64,000 nucleotides of DNA from Cristatella mucedo (GCA_009760855.2 WPIO01000082.1:1319501-1383500); one strand, 5' to 3'; counted from the first letter of the stretch, positions 13,901 through 23,704 are shown. Translations and numbers: made by a program. Notes: a model not told the origin generated them from the sequence alone.

Positions 13901-16900
13901 TACTATAAAAGTGCAGGACAAAAGCAGAGAAAAAAGAGAAACAAAGCTGGACAAATAATAGAGATCGTGGATAAATAGTTCTTCCTTTGCAGAAGGCCGG
14001 CAGAATGATGACTCTGCTCAGTAGCCGTGACTGATATTGATAATGGCAGTCAGAGTCAGTGCAGAAGAGCTCCCAATTTTGACAAAGTCGCGAGGTTAAG
14101 AGCAGGTCGAGGGGGCATCACAAATGAATAAGAGCACTGAAAGCTAGACTTGCTCACCAATGACCTTTGCCCCAACGAGTAAGCTGCAATTGTGCTGCCA
14201 CTGTTTCGCTAATATTTCATAGGGAATCGCAAGGAGAAAGAGTAGTGTTTACCTGAGAGGCTGCCTGCAGAGTTCAAGCGTGAATGGCCAGAGTTCATTA
14301 ACATGGAGCCAAACCTCCAGCAGGGCATTGAAGGCTCACTTGGGTGATCTTGAGCGAGCCGTCCAAGCAGAGCAGGCTCAGGAGAGCCTGCTCTGCTCAT
14401 CCAGCAGCCCATTTGCATTGCTCGTGAATAGATCGATCGCTGTGATGTGTGCAAGGTCTCTCAAGACGGCCCGGCCGTGTGCTTCTTCGCCCTAGGTGAG
14501 CTTTGTGAGCTTGTCCTTTTTGAATGTCACCGCCTTCATTCTTCAAGGCATGGTTGTATTGTACACACTTTCATGAGGTAACACGGTTCTTAGGCATGGA
14601 TAGTGCAGTATGCACGATCTAAGCAGCCAGAGCAGACTGGGCGATCATGCTTACAGCACTGAGAATTTCTCGCTGCTTCTCTAGCTCAACTAGGAAATAT
14701 AGGTAATGCCCTAAGTCTTACCCAACGATCCGACTGAACAAGCTATGCTTACCAAAAAGCTCCTATCCTCATCATGCATTGATGCTATCGACTAAGTCGG
14801 TTTGAATAATTATCAAAACATAACATGACATAACATAACGTGACAGTAGTTTTTAACCTCACAGAATCACTTAGTGAGCTCAAGGTTTATTACAGCAAAA
14901 AATATTCTTAAAGGGCTGGCAGAGACATATTCCCATTATTTTTTTCGTCTGCACAAATATTTTCGAGCAGCATTTTTGAAAACACTAAAAGTTCGTACGG
15001 ATATGCTGCCATGCACCCAGCATCAAAGAAATGTGATCGAGGGTGAGCGTTAAGCATTCTTAGTATTAACGACGGTCCCAGTAATTGTCCTGTAACTATC
15101 CACCACAGTTCTTTTGCCTGCCTACGTGGGTGCATTTCGTCACTTCAAGTTATCTAAAGTGTAGCACCGGTAGTTACACTGCATCTAGCCCCTACCTGCC
15201 AACCGATGGAACACGACTTCTATGCAGGCTGATTCTAAGGCAGTTCAGGGTACATGCCTGGCAAAGAATAACACAATAACTGCAATCTATTTTAGATAAG
15301 ACTCATTCTTGGTGCCAATTTTTACCAAATTCGTGTCCTTGACATTTGAAATGTAAAGGAAATTATGTGCAGCTGGCCCTGTCAGTCATTTCTGATTATG
15401 TTTAGCAGGTTCACCTTAAAGCCTAATGATGACAACGGTTTAATGGGCAGCTTCCGGTACCTTACGGTCAGCATGCATCTGGTCATACTCCCTTCATTTC
15501 CTTGACAATCAGCCAGTAATTAAGACGTCATTAGTCCAGACTGCAGAACCATCAGCTATCCTTTAGGCTTGGCCAGCTACCTTCTGCTTGTACTCAGCCA
15601 AGGAACTCAGAGCCTGATGCTGTAATAACGCCTGCAAGGCAGGCAGCTAACAGCCTTTCTGCGGTTGACGAACTAATCAAGGAGCAAGGTTGCAGGGATT
15701 CAGCACCAGGTGGCCCAGATCTTTACCTGACAGCAATTGCAGGTGCATGTTATTTGATGGCTGCACTGACCAATTGCCAGCAGAGAATCAAGGTAGGGGG
15801 ATAAATAAGATGGGGCTATTAGCATACAACATCCTCTAGGGTTAGTGTGCACAAGCACACTGGGTATACTTTTCACATACTCCCAGCACTACGGTGCTAG
15901 TGAGTGAAGGTGGCTAGCGAGTGTCGAGTGCAGGGTAAGTACCATACAGCAGCAGGCTCCTCCTACCTGGCCTTTCCTCCACGTAAAAAGTTCCTTCGAC
16001 TCAATTTTCCAAAACGCAAGTTCCAATCCGACATTGAACCGTTCCTTAGTCTGGCGATGCTTAATCACGTCGCAGCGAGCATAAGCAGACGTTCGGGCTT
16101 GCCTCGGGCAACATTTGCTGCACAGCCCGGCTCGTACGTACGGCCAAGGGTCCCAGCATCAGCTGCTGACGAATTTTGACAGTGAGCATCTGCCGATGGC
16201 CAGAATTGCTTCTCCAACGCCGGCGACCCGAGCCGCAGTGGTTAGCTTGCCGAGCTGCTAGTTGCACCTGTTGTACTGGCAGGCTTCGACATGGCACCTC
16301 GAAAAGTTGTAGTCGGGCTGCTACCATGTCCAGCACTGAACAGATGCAAGACTGTAAAGCCAGAGCCGGCAGACAAGAGGCTGGCTGGCTTTTGACCCTA
16401 AGACAGTCCTAGCTAGTTTCTCAATATCTACCCTCCCGTCTGCTCTGAAGACCAATCGTTTTGTCGAAGTCGACACGATAAGCCAGGTAGCCAATCTTCG
16501 CCGCCGCCGACAAGAACTGCAGATACAGTTCGGCACGGCCAATCAAAAATAGGCTGGCGAAAAAAAACGTCAATCAAACTGAGCTGAGTTGTAACTGCTA
16601 GGTTTATGGGAATTGAAACACCCAAATGACGGCAAGAAATCCAGCTAAACGCGGTGATACTTTAACGCCTGGTGAGAAAAAAAGAAAGACATAATCTCTA
16701 CCCTGCCACATACCCCCCCCCCACTACGGAGTCGGTTTTCGGCCCGGGTTGGACATGAGCCACATTCAATCAAGCCAAGCAGACGGCATGGTAACGAACA
16801 ACTGCTTCAGGGAAACGCATCGCTAGCAAAGGACTCTGCGAAGCTTAGGCAGACCTAGGGTTGCATATATTCCAAATACACCAGTGCCGATGTGAATTCG

Positions 16901-18235
16901 GCGAAATTCATCTAATGCTCTCCACCTGGAAGTTCTCTCGAATGACAACTCGGCCTTGCTGAAAAAGGCCCATAGAGCCGTCCGTCAAAAAGGTTGGCTG
17001 ACTCAACAACCTCATTTATGTATCGGCATAAGAGCAGGAGAGCTGCTTTCATCCCCACTTCCACTAGGCAATAAAGGATCGGTCACACTCGAACGAACGA
17101 GCACGTGACTTGGATCGTGCAGACCCGTCACCTTACTCCTGGTCAAAGAACCAAACGGGTGTTCACTTGATTCCCCGAACTGGTGTCAGCAGAGCGTCTT
17201 GCATTCATTCAGAATAACCAGTTTCACTCCCAAACTAGGTTGGGAGTGAAACTGGGTTGGGCAATTTAAATTCTTTCTTTAAGAGGGCTGTCAAGTATGC
17301 CAACGATCCTTAGCAGGCATTTTGTAAAAGGCAATGTAAACGAAAATGGGCTAGACGTGAAAGAAATCCGAGTCGGCCTTCAGCCATATTCAGGGAGCTG
17401 CGGTCACTCCTCATCGAATCGTAGATACAATTCCATTCAACCTTCCAGTCCGAATTGGGCTTGACTCTCCTCCCTATCTGGCCTCATCGCAAAGCCGTCG
17501 GCGGCATCGTCCTTCTCCGGCCAGGGTCCACCTGTCGCGGGCCTAAATTACCCGCCCTTTCCGATGCTGGAGCCCATCGAAAAAAATTGTCGCCATTGCT
17601 CGATGTAGGCCACGGTGCAGCGACGCTGAGCGTACGCTGAGCCTTCGGTTCGGCTGGCACTTGCTGCCTGCCTCGGAGCTCAGCGGAGCCGTGAGCCAAA
17701 GCATCGAGAGCATTCTGCCGCGGCATTCTGCTCGCCGCTCCGCAGCCGAGCTAGCCTCTTTACGACGGCCATAAAACTTGCACTCGACTGGCAAAATGAA
17801 CGATGAACCGGAGGGCCACGTGAAGACTGAATCGGCCGACTGCGAGGTCGATACGGCGCAGGCGGCGCCTCGTCGAGTCGCGCGCGCGAGCCAGAGCAGC
17901 TACGAAAATGCCGGCGCTAACGGAGCGCGCCGAGCACGCCGACTAGCAAACTACCTCGCGTGAGATGCAGTGCCGCCTCGCAGCCACCGCCGCCGCTCCG
18001 ACCCCGCCAGCCGCCGCAGCCGCCAACGCCAACGCAACGCCGCCTCCCGCGAGATGCCGCCGCCCAGGCGGCTCTGAACAGTGGATGAGGCGAGCGGCGC
18101 GTAAAACAATTACGATTACAAAAGCGAAGCTGCCGCCGCCCCCGCCGCCTTCTCCGCCGACGCCGCCGCCGCCGCCGCCGCACCGATCCGCCTCCGCTCT
18201 GAAGGGCGACTCCGCTCCGCAGAGACTACTCGCGC

Positions 18236-18296
<61 letters not shown>

Positions 18297-19061
18297 AGCT
18301 ACGCCTGCGCAGAGACAACGGCTCGCGCGCTCCAGTCGCCGGAGGAGCGCCGGCTCGACAGTTCGAAAAGACTAGGGCGCCGCGAAATGAGGGCGCGCCA
18401 CGAGCGCCCCGTGCGGCGACCGGCGGGGCGGTGCCGTAGCGAACGCGTGGCGAAATCGGAGCTGCACAGCTCAGAGCGAGCGAGCGGCGTTAGGCTGCAC
18501 AGCCGCCCAGCCACGGTGGCACCAAGCTTACGCGGCTGTTTGTGCGCGCGGGGCAGCCTCCTCGCGAGGGAAGAGTGCGAGACGGCGAGCGACAGACCCC
18601 GCTCAGCCGCGTCGGATACTAACCAAGATCCGCCCGCTGGTCGTCTGCCCGGAAATGAGCTCGCCGGCCCAGTCCTTGGCGGCCGTTAGGCAGCCGACGT
18701 CGTTGGGCCCGTTCACCGAGTCGTCGGCGCTCTCCTTGTCGCCGCCGCCGCGTCCGATGCTGGTCGTTAAGTAGTCGCGCTGCGCCCGATTGCTGAGATG
18801 CATGGGCAGATACCGTCGACGTCGGTACATCCATTGCACCAGCCTTCCGACGAGTATGACGGCCAGCCACGCGAGGAAAGTAATGAAACTGGACAGCAAA
18901 AAGCACCACCAGTAGCGCCTCGACAGGCAGTCGTCTGCTAGCGGCGGCGCGACTGGCGCCGCCGCCGTGGACGGCGGCGGCGGCGGCGTCGTCGACTGTC
19001 CTCCTAAGCTGACGGCGCCGCCTGCAGCGGCCGAGCTGTAGATGGAGGCGTTACTATCCAT
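48..19061 (-). CDS. slo: Slowpoke/BK channel alpha subunit, 5' part (six exons, gene runs off the left edge)
   Basis: This is the large-conductance, voltage- and calcium-gated potassium channel of the plasma membrane, which couples calcium entry to repolarisation in neurons and muscle. The coding parts seen are complement of 48-218, 327-478, 680-791, 1273-1369, 1652-1713 and 18624-19061. Joined, they give about 344 residues: N-terminus, S0, the S0-S1 loop with [15 protein letters not shown]1-S4, S5, the pore with TVGYGD, and S6. The family is usually 1100-1200 residues, so the RCK calcium-sensing domains lie outside the window. Introns are 16910, 282, 481, 201 and 108 bp. Phases agree at every junction. 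Residues known to matter in BK are present: the S2 Asp (VDLAFN), the S3 Asp (WVDYFT) and the S4 Arg series ([10 protein letters not shown]). The assignment rests on recognised family motifs; the choice of start Met is inferred. Confidence 0.97.
327..478 (-). CDS. slo: slo exon 5: S4 and S5
   Basis: A 152-bp exon (2 bases + 50 codons). It carries the S4 arginines in [19 protein letters not shown] and S5 ([20 protein letters not shown], then IHL). The acceptor is CTTTGCAG (AG at 479-480) and the donor is GTCAGT at 321-326. GTCAGT is a weaker donor than those of the neighbours, and intron 5 is short (108 bp). The split Gly codon joins exon 4 correctly. Confidence 0.95.
680..791 (-). CDS. slo: slo exon 4: S3 and start of S4
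   Basis: A 112-bp exon (37 codons + 1 base). It encodes [20 protein letters not shown] and [17 protein letters not shown], followed by the first base of Gly. The S3 Asp (VDYF) is present. The family motif is usually IPPSF or VPPVF; here the first Pro is Thr (ITPSF). The acceptor is a strong polypyrimidine TTTTTGCAG (AG at 792-793), the donor GTGCGT at 674-679. Confidence 0.95.
1273..1369 (-). CDS. slo: slo exon 3: S1-S2 loop and S2
   Basis: A 97-bp exon (1 + 32 codons). It completes the Thr codon of exon 2, then reads [16 protein letters not shown] and S2 ([16 protein letters not shown]). The TQQ-DLAFN context is typical of invertebrate slo. The S2 Asp that takes part in voltage sensing is kept. 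The acceptor is ACATTTAG (AG at 1370-1371), the donor GTGAGT at 1267-1272. Confidence 0.94.
1652..1713 (-). CDS. slo: slo exon 2: S1 helix
   Basis: A 62-bp exon encodes S1, [20 protein letters not shown], and the first two bases of a Thr codon. The acceptor is TTGCGTAG with AG at 1714-1715; the donor is GTAAGT at 1646-1651. It matches the segment that follows GRIL directly in fly and vertebrate BK channels, so no coding exon is missing between exons 1 and 2. Confidence 0.93.
1714..3798. other. slo intron 1, 3' part: no gene recognised
   Basis: This is unique-looking intronic sequence. The open frames on both strands are short, with no splice-bounded coding segment or family motif that I recognise. 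It ends at a SINE-A copy. Confidence 0.6.
3799..3982 (-). repeat. SINE-A copy (tRNA-derived SINE), diverged
   Basis: On the minus strand it has the SINE-A order: GTGAGCCGTGATGGCACACT-like box A region, the CACGAC hairpin region, a damaged box B (GGATTCAAAACC), then the CACTGTAAGTGGTGGTGATAGCC body and a GCTGTTAAATCAG end. The family is defined by about eleven copies in the window. Confidence 0.88.
4311..4437. repeat. (CT)n microsatellite, about 125 bp
   Basis: A long, nearly pure CT tract in slo intron 1, with TTC interruptions near its right end. It creates spurious Ser-Leu and Arg-Glu reading frames on both strands. Confidence 0.97.
4700..5440 (+). mobile_element. Degenerate LINE-B-like fragment
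   Basis: The translation around 4795-4905 reads [20 protein letters not shown], then [14 protein letters not shown]-like residues. This is the C-terminal region that follows the reverse transcriptase in LINE-B. Later parts resemble the LINE-B 3' region (GTGTGCTTCTGCATGCTTGAC). There are many stops and frameshifts. The outer limits are approximate. Confidence 0.6.
5450..6440. other. slo intron 1: nothing recognised
   Basis: About 1 kb without a recognisable gene or repeat. The only visible low-complexity patch is a GGGGTGGAG-rich stretch near 5680-5710. Confidence 0.5.
6445..7040 (-). mobile_element. Degenerate LINE-B 3' region
   Basis: A (TAA)-like run at 6445-6465 is followed by the reverse complement of the LINE-B tail (GATCTCTTTCTAGGCAC at 6495-6511). 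At 6985-7040 the minus strand again resembles the LINE-B segment coding CLDFCNSLL. The middle has decayed, so the two parts may be one old copy. Confidence 0.55.
7283..7385 (-). mobile_element. LINE-B 3' tail with (TAA)n
   Basis: A (TAA)n run at 7287-7312 precedes the reverse complement of the LINE-B terminal hairpin (GTGCCCTCAGAGAACTCGAT, then CTCTTTCTCGGCACT) and the TTTGCAGCAAATGT-like stretch. It is a short 5'-truncated insertion. Confidence 0.8.
7390..8989. other. slo intron 1: no gene; possible tRNA-like relic at 8780-8860
   Basis: The sequence is rich in GCTGC/GCAGC words but shows no coding exon. At 8780-8860 the minus strand has a box-B-like GGTTCAACTTCC and a box-A-like GATTGAGTCGGTAT. 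This may be an old SINE of another family or chance. Confidence 0.4.
8990..9163 (-). repeat. SINE-A copy, fairly complete
   Basis: The minus strand shows box A, a CACGACCTC/GAGGTCGTG hairpin with a 6-nt loop, box B GGTTCGAATCC, and the 3' body through AATCAGCTAGTATT with an (ATTT)-like tail at 8980-8992. Confidence 0.92.
9255..9360 (-). repeat. SINE-B fragment
   Basis: The reverse complement of the SINE-B 3' tail (TAATCTCTATTCAGGCACTTCAC) is followed by a decayed GGGCTATAGCC, where better copies have GGGCTCGAGCC, and by a GGGTAAGGTGC-like box A region. The very 3' hairpin arm is lost. Confidence 0.7.
9361..10883. other. slo intron 1: nothing recognised
   Basis: About 1.5 kb of intronic sequence with no exon, repeat family or structure that I can name. 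Confidence 0.5.
10884..10974. repeat. (CT)45 microsatellite
   Basis: A pure CT tract in slo intron 1, in the same orientation as the tract at 4311. Confidence 0.97.
10975..13004. other. slo intron 1: no gene, one small tandem repeat
   Basis: The stretch is GCTGC/CAGCAG-rich in places (for example 11750-11900), which gives Ala/Ser/Cys-rich frames without gene character. Three copies of an 18-19 bp unit (GCAACTAAGAACACT plus 2-4 bases) lie at 12099-12149. A G11 run lies at 12749-12759. Confidence 0.5.
13005..13088 (+). mobile_element. LINE-A 3' tail ending in (CATTA)n
   Basis: CGTAACACCCACATAGTC, then TTTGTGGAGTTACAGACGGAG and ATACATTACATTACATTAC. This is the terminal segment of LINE-A, as seen at 27898-28000 and 59980-60032. 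It is severely 5'-truncated. Confidence 0.85.
13089..17040. other. slo intron 1: nothing recognised
   Basis: Nearly 4 kb without a coding exon or a repeat that I can place. There are short low-complexity patches such as ACATAACATGACATAAC at 14818-14843. Confidence 0.5.
17045..17150 (-). repeat. Decayed SINE-A relic
   Basis: The minus strand keeps GGAGTAAGGTGAC, CACGTGCTCG and the GATCCTTTATTGCC stretch that follows box B in SINE-A. Similarity is partial and box B is damaged. Confidence 0.45.
18239..18294. repeat. (GA)28 microsatellite in slo intron 1, next to exon 1
   Basis: A pure GA tract on the plus strand, about 330 bp into intron 1 of slo. GAGA tracts near promoters can bind GAGA-type factors in some animals; that role here is only a possibility. 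Confidence 0.95.
18624..19061 (-). CDS. slo: slo exon 1: start, extracellular N-terminus, S0 and S0-S1 loop
   Basis: The exon gives 146 residues from ATG at 19061-19059. Residues 1-44 are rich in Ser, Ala and Pro ([10 protein letters not shown], then a run of five Pro). S0 follows at about 51-72 ([20 protein letters not shown]), after the family motif DDCL. The cytosolic loop ends in [18 protein letters not shown], nearly identical to other BK channels. The donor GTTAGT lies at 18618-18623 and the exon ends in phase 0. The frame stays open upstream to another ATG at 19181, so up to 40 extra residues are possible. MDSNAS was chosen because the upstream extension is Arg-rich and unlike family N-termini. 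The exon contains a GGC/GCC run (18961-18990) that encodes part of the Pro/Ala stretch. Confidence 0.95.
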
Positions 19062-20450
19062 TCTTCGCGCTCCCAGCGTCCGGGCGTCCGCGCGTCTACG
19101 CTCGCGTCGGAATCCGGCTAGGCTGCAGCTGCGGCCGAGCTGCGACCGCGGTTGCCAACCCGGGTCATTTCTGACGCGCACGCGCTCCCCGAGGCAAGGC
19201 CGCAGCGCCAGAAATGAGCGGCCGCGACCGCCGGGCGCGCGACCGAGCTGCTAACGCAAACGGAAATGGGAATACCCGCGCCGGCGCACCGCGCCAGCGC
19301 CTCACAGCTGATTAGCGAAGCCGTGCGAGGCGGCGCTCCGGGGGCCGGCTGCCGATTACCCGCCCCCTCTGCGGCTGGCTGCGTCGGTAGCGGCACGGAC
19401 ATATTTGATTCACTAGCGCTTAGTGTGCGCCTAAATGAGGATCGAAGTTTCTAATTCGCATGTAAAAAGGGATTTACGAAACACTTGCATCTATTGCTCC
19501 GCATCGAGAGCATCGATACGTAGGATAACTACGGTGCCCGGGGAGACGCCGGGTGTGCGGCTGCGGAGCAATTACCGGAGGCAGGGTTCGGACGTGGGAT
19601 CGCGCCATTTCGCAGCCAGCCGCTGCAGACGTCGCGTATCCTCCGGGATATAGCGACGCCAGTGGGCCTTTGGTTGAACGTGGCCGGACGGCAGCGCTCG
19701 CATACGGGACGGCCTCCAGCCCGCGCCTCGGCGTCGATGCGCCTCCAGCGCGAGACCCGAAATAACTCCAGCGCCGCCTCGTCCCTCCTCCTTCTCCTCC
19801 TCCCCCAAACTCGCCGCTTTGCTTCAGAGTACGGCGCTCTGCGAGGGTTTCAGCTGCGGCGCGCGGCGACGCAAGCGGGCGACCTCGGAGAGCGCCCGAC
19901 AACCGGCGCTCGAGGCGGATGCCGCCGAGCGGCTGCCCGAATCGGGACGCCCGAGCGGCGCGCGTTCGCTAGCCCACGCTGGCCTACGCATGTCCAGATT
20001 GGCTCGGACCCGGCGGCCCCGCGAGCACCCAGCGGCGCGAACGTGGCGGAGCCAGCGCGCATCCGCCGCCGCATCCCTTTTCGAGGCTCGTACAGGATTG
20101 GCATCGATCGAGACTGTCCTGTCTGTATGCCAGCGTTCGCGAACGCCGGCTTTCGCTCTGGCCAGTAGGTCCGCTCGCGGTACGCGGCGGCGGCGGCGGC
20201 CGAATCACTCGAAACGCGCGAGCGAGCGAGCTGCGGGACGGACGCAGCGGCGGCTGCATCCTAAACGGCGCCACTCTCGAGCTGCGGTCTCTGGCGGCGG
20301 CGCGACTGCGTCGCCGAGAGAGCAACAAACCGCAGGACAGCTGCGCCCTCCGGTCTATTTAAGTGCTCCAAAAGGGGGTGGGAGCGAGAGCGGCGGAGCG
20401 GAGAGCGAAGCTTGAGTCCCGGTGACGAACGGCGAGCAAGGGAAAGCATC

Positions 20451-21182
20451 GCAAAGTTTTGCACCAACATTAAGCGCCTTATTCCACAGGCTGGATCACC
20501 TAGTAGCGAGATAGAAGTTGGAAGACGGATGTCACAAAAGCATTAACCAACTTGGAAACGGTAATGTAAGCGGTAATGTAATGCGGCCTGTCTATGTAGG
20601 TTCGAATTTTTCAAAATCAAGAAATATCTGAAAAGTTGGCAGAACTGACAGTGAAGCTGACGTAGTGGGCTGGTGAAAGGTAATGTCAGAACGGAACACA
20701 CAGATTTTGCGACGATTCTATAGGAGCCGTAATGGCGGAGTCCATTTGAGGGTTAGGCTTTACAACTTTGCAACTTTACAACTTTACAAACTTAAGCAGC
20801 ACAAATTTTTTCTATAACTAGTATCCTAGTTTTATCGTCATCTAACTTGAGAAAGGTTGATGCTATTCAGGTGAGGAGTTTGGCCTGTAAGGAGCGTTCA
20901 AAGCGAAAAAGGCAGCCGCGAGTCGTCTGCATTAAATGCGAGCCTAGATATCGCTTTCCGATAATGTCGGTAAGATGGAGAGTACAAATTGTGAAAGGAA
21001 GAGCGGACCAACAACAGATGCCCAGTATTTTCAACGCTCCTCCGTTGGTGCCCGTTCCCTGGTGCCTGCGGACATCAATGCTCTCTAGTCTCCTGGTGAG
21101 ATAGAACGTCTACCATTACAGTTCAGCGCCACTTATGCCCTGGGCGAGATAAAAAGTTCTCACGAAATAAAAACATATGTAA
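20451..21182. other. Upstream of slo: nothing recognised
   Basis: AT-richer sequence beyond the CpG block. A small tandem patch (TTTACAACTTTGCAACTTTA) lies at 20758-20790. No exon was identified. Confidence 0.5.
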
Positions 21183-21310
21183 ATATAATTCATTTGTATA
21201 GCACCCTAAGAGAACTTAATCTCAATTCTGGCTCTTCACATATGACGCAGGCTCGAGCCCAAGATCTCAGCCAGACCGCGTTCGGGGAGAGTCCTGGGCC
21301 AATCCAGCTA
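21183..21310 (-). repeat. SINE-B copy
   Basis: The minus strand shows GGCCCAGGAC (box A area), GGCTCGAGCC, the tail CACCC...AGAGAACTTAATCTC in reverse complement, and the ATTTGTATAGC end next to AATATAATTCA. Its 3' hairpin is shared with LINE-B. Confidence 0.82.
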
Positions 21311-21326
21311 ACGAAAGATTTGCATA

Positions 21327-21450
21327 ACTCCGCGTATAAGAATATCGGATATAGGAATACTCCGCTTATAAGAATAGCAGTTACACGTTCCAGGATTATT
21401 TAAGCTATAGTCTCACTCCGCATATGGGAATACTCAGCCTATAAGAATGA
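21327..21450 (+). repeat. Diverged tandem/direct repeat of an 18-bp TATAAGAATA unit
   Basis: Units begin at 21327, 21359, 21415 and 21432, of the form ACTCCGC-T-TATAAGAATA, with a shorter partial unit at 21347. The unit resembles ends of pogo-type transposons in general style, but no inverted partner was found. Confidence 0.6.
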
Positions 21451-21954
21451 CTATTTGCTGGCCCGAGCGTTGTCTTACAAGCTGAGTCGACTGCAGTATC
21501 GTACGCTCTAGAAAGAGCCAGAAAAAAGCCGAGAGACTCTAAAAAAAAAGTTAGTATTCTTGAGACGAGCGTCATACACTTGCAGAAACGCTGCCTCTGT
21601 TGAGTTCTTACCTCTAAAACCTGACTGGATCTTTATCAAGTTCTGCCCTTATATCAGCTTAAGTTCCTAGCAAAGACACCGGCGCGAGTAAAAGCAGACT
21701 AGATGAAATCTTATAACAAAACAAAAACCTGGAAAATATGTTCTCCTAGCCTAGTTTTGAATTCTTAACGAGTAGCTCAATAATAGCCGTGTAAAAAATG
21801 CTAGGACAAGGTAAGAGGCTAACGAAAAAATCTTTTTATACAAGATTGCTGTGAAGCAGCAAATGTAGGAATCTTGGAGAGCTGCGGATTTAAAGTCTAG
21901 AGGGCTAGCATTCATGTCAGACTACGAGATGAACTTTGGGATTGGGTCATGTCA

Positions 21955-22225
21955 TGCAATGTATCTCCGTCTGTAACTCCACAAAGCCACACAGACAATG
22001 TGGATGTTACGCAGAAGAGTTCCGTATACCGCACTCACAGCCTAAGCGGCTTCCGGTACGCATGCGGTAGCCAACACACTTCGTCTCACCCAACGAAGAG
22101 AAAGTGAGAAACATAGCTAAGTCGGGAGATCAGTTGATGTAGTGAGTACATGGAAGTAGCAGCTCAAGACTGCTGGAAATGGTGCGCCATTGTCGGCAGC
22201 AGGAGATTAGTTGTCGTTTCCTAGC
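21955..22225 (-). mobile_element. LINE-A 3' fragment
   Basis: On the plus strand it reads ATGTATCTCCGTCTGTAACT, then CCACAAAGCC, GTTACGCAGAAGAGTT, AGCCTAAGCGGCTTCCGGTA and GTAGCCAACACACTTCGTCT. It is collinear with 27905-28150 in the long LINE-A copy and 5'-truncated near 22225. Confidence 0.9.
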
Positions 22226-22229
22226 GTTA

Positions 22230-23160
22230 AGCCTGTAGGGTGGACATTTAGGCACAGCGAGGACGTTTTAAACTTAGGTATTGACTCATTGACCTTGTAT
22301 ATCCTTGAAGCTAGAGGAGCCATCTGTTTCATATTCGCAAGAATCACTGGGTAAGTTTCTGACCTGGAAGTATTTAAGGTGATGGTTGACGTTCGGCATC
22401 AATGTTGATTGATTCTGCATCAGTGATTCAGCAATATTCTTTTACAGAAGCTAGACGGCCATTCTTAGAATTGATTTGTATAATGTACAGTAGTCTTCGT
22501 CCGCCAGTCAAGGAGAGTCAGTCCCGATCTTTTACAAGCCTTTCTCAAGCCGGCATTTAATAGTTTAGTTACTTTAATGATTGAAGCAAATCGTGAGCCA
22601 TCTGACGGAGATCGTACGGTGTGCTTAATTAGGTGAGCGAACTCGTTCAGAACTCCGGCTATTGTCATGTTGTGGCATGCCTCCAGAGGGGGGGGGGCAC
22701 GTCGGAGCGAGAATTGAGCAGATGCGGCAAGGAATGCTTACAACGTAAAAGTTTTTAGGGTTTCGGGATTCGCAGTTGATTTTGAATTCTTAGGGACTGG
22801 GTACAAGAGCCTGCAGGTTGAATGAGACCCGAATGTGGTCAATCTCGCGGATGGTGTAAGGCGATGAAGCGACTCCCACGAGTTATCTTGTACTCGGTGT
22901 ATGAGCGGGCATGCGTGCATATATGTGTGCACTTGCCAGAGACGAATTTCATAACTACTGCTCCACATTTGGTATTCAATATTTTCTAGATGACAATAAT
23001 GCGCCAATGTGTCGAACACTGTTCCTAATGAACTCATAATGACCGTACGTCATTTTTGCTCAGGCTAACGCTGCCAGCTCACTGAGGGAAGTAAGGATAG
23101 TCGTTGGGAAATTGATCGCTCGGTGCATTGTTAACCGATACAGCATTTCGCTCGCTCAGT
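22230..23160. other. Nothing recognised
   Basis: About 0.9 kb between repeats; no exon or repeat recognised. A G9 run lies at 22688-22696. Confidence 0.45.
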
Positions 23161-23164
23161 GTCT

Positions 23165-23335
23165 CGGCCCGGATTCCGTTGTTAATGCATGACCGCGAGT
23201 TTTAATGTGCTCGCCCCGACCAAGGCCTGACTGAGGTCGTGGGCTCGAGCCCTGAGGCATATGTGAAGCGCCTGAATAGAGATTAAGTTCTCTTGGGGCG
23301 CTATATAAATGAAATATATATTTTTTATTTAATGC
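23165..23335 (+). repeat. SINE-B copy, near complete
   Basis: GGTCGTGGGCTCGAGCCCTG (box B area) leads to GAAGCGCCTGAATAGAGATT and AAGTTCTCTTGGGGCGCTAT, then ATAAATGAAATATATA. The GCGCC/GGCGC arms of the terminal hairpin are perfect. The 5' tRNA-like part is diverged. Confidence 0.85.
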
Positions 23336-23704
23336 GGACAGTCTACTATTTAATAGTCACATCTAGCCTCCAGAATTCGGTCAATTATTTCAGCGGTCAT
23401 TCTTACAAGTGGAAATTAGCGCCATGTCGATTCTGCACCTGCACATCGGGGCCATCTGAGCCGGAAGGACCTTTCGCTAAACGTCCGAGTCGGAGCTTAA
23501 AAATCAAGTCAACCCACTTTTGGCTCCCTAAAAATCATGCTGTTAAAAGCAATAGCAACAACTATTCATTCTTCTTTAGGCAAGGATATCTCGCAAGAAC
23601 TGTTCTATGCATGTTGTAACTTAATCTTTATAAGTCTGTGACTCACTGCTTGCAGGTCTTCCTACCTGTGCAGTAAATTGTCTGCAGATGGAGCAAAAAG
23701 AATG

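Larger units (their letters stand above)
17640..20450. promoter_or_regulatory. CpG-rich block around slo exon 1, probable promoter region
   Basis: By eye this is the most GC- and CpG-dense part of the window. It has GCC/CGG triplet runs at 18140-18180 and about 20188-20200, and it encloses slo exon 1. The flanks on both sides drop quickly to AT-rich, CpG-poor sequence. A TATTTAAG element at 20356-20363 reads as a TATA-like box on the plus strand; none was found for slo on the minus strand. The position fits a CpG-island promoter for slo. The transcription start cannot be placed from sequence alone. Confidence 0.55.

Noticed and set aside
17965-18375. A plus-strand Pro/Ala/Arg-rich open frame of 136 residues opposite slo intron 1.
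   Set aside because: It is made of CCG triplets and the GA microsatellite; no gene features.
19474-20470. Several long Arg/Ala-rich open frames on both strands upstream of slo.
   Set aside because: Stops are rare because of high GC. The composition is random and no splice-bounded exon was found.
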